This document shows positions 15,419 through 18,846 of a stretch of DNA of 18,846 nt, piece by piece (the first letter of the stretch is position 1; each line of letters starts with the position of its first letter). Under the pieces are notes generated by a model, which did no database searches, was not told the origin of the DNA, and saw only the letters and a program-made list of their open reading frames with translations. The stretch is from Clostridiales bacterium (GTDB lineage Bacteria; Bacillota; Clostridia; Oscillospirales; Oscillospiraceae): NCBI GenBank assembly GCA_012516225.1, contig JAAYWX010000277.1:1-18846 (forward strand). The letters run 5' to 3'. The translations under genes and the position numbers were made by a program.

Positions 15419-17518
15419 TTACTCAGCCGCTTCGGGATTTTCGGGAACAGTTCCCTTTGCCTCGCCTGTTTCCGATACTTCGTATACGACAGCGTTTTCT
15501 TCCGAAACGGGGGCTGCCGGCTGTTCCTGATGCTCTGCTTCCGATTTTGTTTCCGGTTCGGTCAGAGCGCGGATGCTGAGAGAAATCTTTTGCTTTTCCG
15601 TATCTATTGCCGTTATTTTTGCATCAACCGTTTCACCAACGCTCAAAACCTCATCCGGCTTGCCTATGCGGCGGTTTGCAATCTGGGAGATGTGTATAAG
15701 TCCGTCAACTCCGGGCATGATTTCCGCAAAAGCGCCGAAAGGCATAAGCTTAACTATCTTCACTTTTACAACATCGCCGACTTTGCAGGTAGCAGTAAAC
15801 TTGTCCCAAGGATTGCCGCTGGGATCTTTATATCCAAGAGAAATTTTGCGGTTTTCTTTATCAAAGCTTATAACGTAAACGTCTATTTCGTCCCCGACCT
15901 TCAGAATATCACTGGGTTGCTTAATACGGCTCCAGCTAAGCTCGGAAACGTGAACCATACCGTCTATTCCGCCGATGTCCACAAAAACTCCGTAACCTGT
16001 AAGAGATTTTACGGTACCTTTATAGTGCTTGCCAACTTCAATTTCAGACCAGATCTTCTCTGCGCGCTCGCGGCGTTCCTCGCGCTGAACAGCGCGGATG
16101 CTACCGACAACGCGGCGGCGGCCACGGTTTACTTCCGTAATTTTAAGACGCACCTTTTTCTTAAGGAGGCCGCTTGTTTCAGCGTCTTTGCCCAAACCAG
16201 TCTGAGATGCGGGAACAAATACACGGACACCCTTAACAGAAACTACTATTCCACCTTTGTTTTCTTCGGTTACAGTTCCCTCAAGAACTGTACCCTTTTC
16301 AGCGGCTTCCTCAACTACCGACCACGTCTTAACAGCGTCAAGGCGTTTTTTGGAGAGCATAATCGTTCCTTCGGCATCGTTTACGCGCATAACGCAGGCT
16401 TCGATTGTATCGCCTATCTTGACAAGCTTGTCTATAGGAACATCGGTCTCGTCGGTAAATTCGGAAACGGGAATATAGCCGGAATGCTTTGTGCCAAGAT
16501 CGACACTTATTTCTGTAGGTGTGATTGCATCGACAATGCCGGTCACCGTGTCTCCGTTATATATGGTTTTGATAGAATCCTCCAGCATTTGATCAAAGGT
16601 CATTTCCGATTCAGGTACGGGATCCACCTTTGCCGCCTTTTCTGCTGCAGTTCCTTCAGTTCTGATCTCGTCAGTCATGGTTTGTTTTACCTCCTTAATG
16701 ATCCATGCGGGGGTCGATGCTCCGGCGGTAATGCCAACGGTGCCAGCCCCGTCAAGCGCGGATATGTCAAGCTCGTCCGCAGAAGATACGAACTGAACAT
16801 TACTGCAATATTGTCTGCAGATTTCCGCAAGATGTACGCTGTTCGCGCTATGCCGCGCTCCGATGACGACCATCGCGTCGCACTTTTTTGATAACGCCGC
16901 GGCGTCCGACTGCCTTATGGATGTAGCTCTGCATATTGTATCAAATACTTCGTAATTTGTACACTCTTTTTTCAGAATTTTTTTAATCTCTTCCAGATTA
17001 TTTTGAGTTTGTGTGGTCTGAAAGACAACTGTAATAGGTTTTTGTCGGTTTTCATCGGTCTCATTCAACCACTTTAGAAGTTCTCCCGAATTTGCGAAAA
17101 CTTTTGAACCGGAGCACCATCCACAGATACCAACAACTTCAGGGTGTTCTTTTGCCCCTATTATTATAGGAATACGCCCGTTGAATGAGGCTTCTTCAGC
17201 TATTTTATGGATATTTTTTACTTTCGGACAAGTGGCGTCCACTATTTCAGCGCCTTTTTCTTCCAGAACCAGGTATTCGCTCTTGGGTATTCCGTGGGAG
17301 CGAATTATTACCCGGGAATCCGGAGGTATCTCTTCCGCCTTGGCAGCAATGGACAAACCTTCTTCCCGCAGTTTGCCGACGACGGAATCGTTATGTATAA
17401 GTTCTCCTAAACTGAAGCATTGCTTATCGTTTTTCTGAAGCATTTCTTCCGCAAGCTTTACAGAGCGGCTGACACCGAAACAAAATCCGGCGCTTTCGGA
17501 TACATATAGCTTTTTCAA
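15419..17518 (-). CDS. ispH: Fused HMBPP reductase IspH and 30S ribosomal protein S1
   Basis: A 699-residue fusion known from Clostridia. Residues 1-280 are IspH, the last MEP-pathway enzyme, making IPP and DMAPP with a [4Fe-4S] cluster. The three cluster cysteines are Cys13 (GFCFGV), Cys97 (DATCPKV) and Cys196 (DTICRAT). The substrate histidines His42, His75 and His125 and the EHPE motif with Glu127 are present. Residues about 322-650 carry four S1 RNA-binding motifs, starting near 322, 408, 495 and 580; the third (GTVKSLTGYGVFVDIGG) and fourth (FGAFAEIMPGVDGLIHIS) are the most canonical. The last 50 residues are Glu/Pro/Ala-rich. The start is TTG (17516-17518), overlapping the plsC stop (TTGA), with GGAG 8 nt upstream. 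Met281 at the domain junction has its own strong ribosome site. Confidence 0.96.
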   Translation of the reverse strand: MKKLYVSESAGFCFGVSRSVKLAEEMLQKNDKQCFSLGELIHNDSVVGKLREEGLSIAAKAEEIPPDSRVIIRSHGIPKSEYLVLEEKGAEIVDATCPKVKNIHKIAEEASFNGRIPIIIGAKEHPEVVGICGWCSGSKVFANSGELLKWLNETDENRQKPITVVFQTTQTQNNLEEIKKILKKECTNYEVFDTICRATSIRQSDAAALSKKCDAMVVIGARHSANSVHLAEICRQYCSNVQFVSSADELDISALDGAGTVGITAGASTPAWIIKEVKQTMTDEIRTEGTAAEKAAKVDPVPESEMTFDQMLEDSIKTIYNGDTVTGIVDAITPTEISVDLGTKHSGYIPVSEFTDETDVPIDKLVKIGDTIEACVMRVNDAEGTIMLSKKRLDAVKTWSVVEEAAEKGTVLEGTVTEENKGGIVVSVKGVRVFVPASQTGLGKDAETSGLLKKKVRLKITEVNRGRRRVVGSIRAVQREERRERAEKIWSEIEVGKHYKGTVKSLTGYGVFVDIGGIDGMVHVSELSWSRIKQPSDILKVGDEIDVYVISFDKENRKISLGYKDPSGNPWDKFTATCKVGDVVKVKIVKLMPFGAFAEIMPGVDGLIHISQIANRRIGKPDEVLSVGETVDAKITAIDTEKQKISLSIRALTEPETKSEAEHQEQPAAPVSEENAVVYEVSETGEAKGTVPENPEAAE
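16689..16697 (-). promoter_or_regulatory. Internal Shine-Dalgarno before Met281, possible separate S1 start
   Basis: TAAGGAGGT on the minus strand is a full complement of the usual 16S rRNA 3' end. It is followed after 10 nt by the in-frame ATG at 16676-16678 (Met281 of the fusion), just where the IspH domain ends. Starting there would give a 419-residue free S1 protein. The sequence also encodes Lys-Glu-Val of IspH, so part of the match could be due to coding. Confidence 0.55.
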
Positions 17519-18093
17519 ACCGCTGACTCCAATTCCTTTATTTTTTGCATCAGTTCTTCGGAAAGACGGGAATAGTCCCTTCCCTCAGTTAAATTCAATT
17601 TATATGGTTCTCCTATTATTAATTTTGACATTCTAAATGCCTTTTTATTATTTGAAATGTATACCGGCAATATCGGAACATTTAGTTTTGCGGCAATCCG
17701 GACTGCTCCGCTTTTTGCGGCAGCACTTTCATCTGCTCCCACTCTTGTTCCCTCAGGAAACATCATTATCTGCTCGCCGTTTTTAAGATGTTTCATAGCT
17801 GTTCTGATGGCGTTTATATCTGTTTCGCCTCTCTCTACCGGAAAAACACCAGCGGAGTTCAGAATATTTTTAAGAACAGGAATTTTTAAAAGCTCTGCCT
17901 TGGCCATGAAAAAAAGCTGTCGCCGCGGCCCGAAAGCAAGTGCGATTAAAATTGGGTCAAGTAAGCTGGAATGGTTTGCGCAAACTATTGCAGGACCTTT
18001 AGGAATATTTGTTTTGCCTTTGAAGCGACAAGGAAAAATTATTTTTATAAAAGGATAGACGATGAAATAATATACTGCATAAGAAAATTTCAT
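17515..18093 (-). CDS. plsC: 1-acyl-sn-glycerol-3-phosphate acyltransferase (PlsC family)
   Basis: Transfers an acyl chain to lysophosphatidic acid to make phosphatidic acid, the precursor of membrane phospholipids. It is 192 residues, at the short end of the family but complete. The acyltransferase motifs are NHSSLLDP (40-47; the HX4D pair is His41 and Asp46), the second block around FFMAKAELLKIP (61-72), PVERGE (85-90) and FPEGTR (112-117). A hydrophobic N-terminus (about 5-21) probably anchors it to the membrane. It overlaps cmk by 4 bp (ATGA) and the ispH-rpsA start by 4 bp (TTGA), so the three should be translated in sequence. The order cmk-plsC-ispH is common in Clostridia. Confidence 0.95.
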   Translation of the reverse strand: MKFSYAVYYFIVYPFIKIIFPCRFKGKTNIPKGPAIVCANHSSLLDPILIALAFGPRRQLFFMAKAELLKIPVLKNILNSAGVFPVERGETDINAIRTAMKHLKNGEQIMMFPEGTRVGADESAAAKSGAVRIAAKLNVPILPVYISNNKKAFRMSKLIIGEPYKLNLTEGRDYSRLSEELMQKIKELESAV

Positions 18094-18770
18094 CTGAACA
18101 TTTTCTCCTCAATAATACTGCGGATAAGCTTAAAACTCTGTTCCAGAGTGTTTCCCGTAGTATCAAGAATGATGGCACCTTCGGCAGGGCGCAAAGGCGC
18201 AGTACTCCTTGAACTGTCATTCATATCTCGATACTGTATGTCACGGAGCACCTCATCAAAGGTGGTGTTCACTCCGCGTAACTTAAGCTCTTCATATCGG
18301 CGTTGTGCGCGCTCTTCCGGGGCGGCGGTAAGAAAAATTTTCAATTCAGCATCTGGCAAAACAACCGTTCCTATATCCCGCCCGTCCATTATCACGTTAT
18401 TGGTTTCCGCGAGGTGCCTCTGCATTTCAAGCAGAAATGTGCGAACAGACGGCATGGCCGACACATCGGATGCATAAATCGATATTTCTGGAAGCCGGAT
18501 TTCATCGGTTACGTCTTTGCCGTTAAGAATCATTCTCTGCAGTCCGTTTTCATCGTGGCGCATGGAAATTTCAATCGACGGGAGCAAGGCAGACACCCGT
18601 TCCTCGTCCTTTGAGCCAATTCCGGCATTTCGGACGGCAACGCCTACGGTGCGGTAAATAGCACCTGTATCCACATACAGAAAACCAAGACTTTCTGCAC
18701 AAAGTTTTGCCAATGTGCTTTTTCCGGCCCCTGACGGGCCGTCAATGGCAACGGAAAAGTACTTTCCCAT
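18090..18770 (-). CDS. cmk: Cytidylate kinase
   Basis: Phosphorylates CMP and dCMP with ATP. It recycles CMP, including the CMP released in phospholipid synthesis and by IspF. It is 226 residues, the family norm. The P-loop IDGPSGAGKST is at 9-19, followed by YVDTGAIYR of the CMP site; later come DGRDIGTVV and the lid AAPEERAQRRYEE. The insertion typical of CMP kinases is the region around residues 60-110. The ATG at 18768-18770 is preceded by AAAGGAA. It lies 12 bp after an oxidoreductase gene and overlaps plsC. Confidence 0.97.
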   Translation of the reverse strand: MGKYFSVAIDGPSGAGKSTLAKLCAESLGFLYVDTGAIYRTVGVAVRNAGIGSKDEERVSALLPSIEISMRHDENGLQRMILNGKDVTDEIRLPEISIYASDVSAMPSVRTFLLEMQRHLAETNNVIMDGRDIGTVVLPDAELKIFLTAAPEERAQRRYEELKLRGVNTTFDEVLRDIQYRDMNDSSRSTAPLRPAEGAIILDTTGNTLEQSFKLIRSIIEEKMFR

Positions 18771-18782
18771 TATTATTTCCTT

Positions 18783-18846
18783 TCAGTTTATAGAGAATAT
18801 CTGGCAGTTTATTTCAATGGATTGCGCGGCGACATAGGCCGTCGAC
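18783..18846 (-). CDS. C-terminal end of an HI0933/YhiN-type FAD-dependent oxidoreductase (cut by window edge)
   Basis: Only the last 20 codons and the TGA (18783-18785) are in the window. The frame reads STAYVAAQSIEINCQIFSIN. The first part resembles the conserved end of HI0933-family flavoproteins (a pattern like AFSTGYxAG), and these genes often lie directly upstream of cmk in Clostridia. The other two minus-strand frames also stop here but show no recognisable protein end. The call rests on about ten residues and gene context, so it is tentative. Confidence 0.55.
   Translation of the reverse strand, partial: STAYVAAQSIEINCQIFSIN

Noticed and set aside
15530..16891. A 453-codon open frame on the plus strand inside ispH-rpsA
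   Set aside because: It is antisense to a well-supported conserved gene, shows no recognisable domain, and reads as cysteine- and tyrosine-rich noise typical of a shadow frame.
18841..18846. GTCGAC (SalI site) at the right end, suggesting a clone boundary
   Set aside because: A 6-bp palindrome at one end is weak evidence, the left end has none, and both ends lie inside coding genes.

Overview
The window comes from a low-to-moderate GC Firmicute of the class Clostridia. The Oscillospirales or a relative is my guess from gene order, not something I could test. Three things point there: a fused IspH–ribosomal protein S1 gene, the block yicC-remA-gmk-rpoZ-priA-def-fmt-rsmB-rlmN-stp-prkC, which follows the Bacillus subtilis order, and strong AGGAGG-type ribosome binding sites with several TTG starts. 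Every gene is on the minus strand, so transcription runs from right to left. No mobile element, CRISPR array, tRNA or rRNA was seen, and no gene-free stretch exceeds about 230 bp.

In transcription order the first block (18846 to 15419) is the tail of an HI0933-type FAD oxidoreductase, cmk, plsC and the ispH-rpsA fusion. These genes are joined by short gaps or 4-bp overlaps and followed by a hairpin that may be a terminator. The second block (15265 to 11992) starts at a good sigma-A-type promoter. It holds carD (cdnL-like), ispD, ispF, a DUF3343 Se/S-carrier-like protein and a class V cysteine desulfurase. The third block (12006 to 1) starts at one or two sigma-A-type promoters. It holds cdaA-cdaR (c-di-AMP synthesis), yicC, remA, gmk, rpoZ, priA, def, fmt, rsmB, rlmN, stp and the first 180 codons of a PrkC-type kinase.

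The genes are mostly housekeeping. ispD, ispF and ispH are three steps of the MEP isoprenoid pathway. carD, rpoZ and rpsA serve the RNA polymerase and ribosome. gmk and cmk make nucleotides, def and fmt handle formyl-methionine, rsmB and rlmN methylate rRNA, and cdaA/cdaR and stp/prkC are signalling pairs.

Two observations deserve attention. First, ispD is interrupted by a single in-frame TAA at 14106-14108. The same frame then continues for 64 recognisable IspD residues and ends in an ATGA overlap with ispF. Second, the ispH-rpsA fusion has a full-length Shine-Dalgarno sequence (TAAGGAGGT, 16689-16697) 10 nt before an internal ATG at the IspH/S1 boundary. This suggests a free S1 protein may be made from inside the fused gene.
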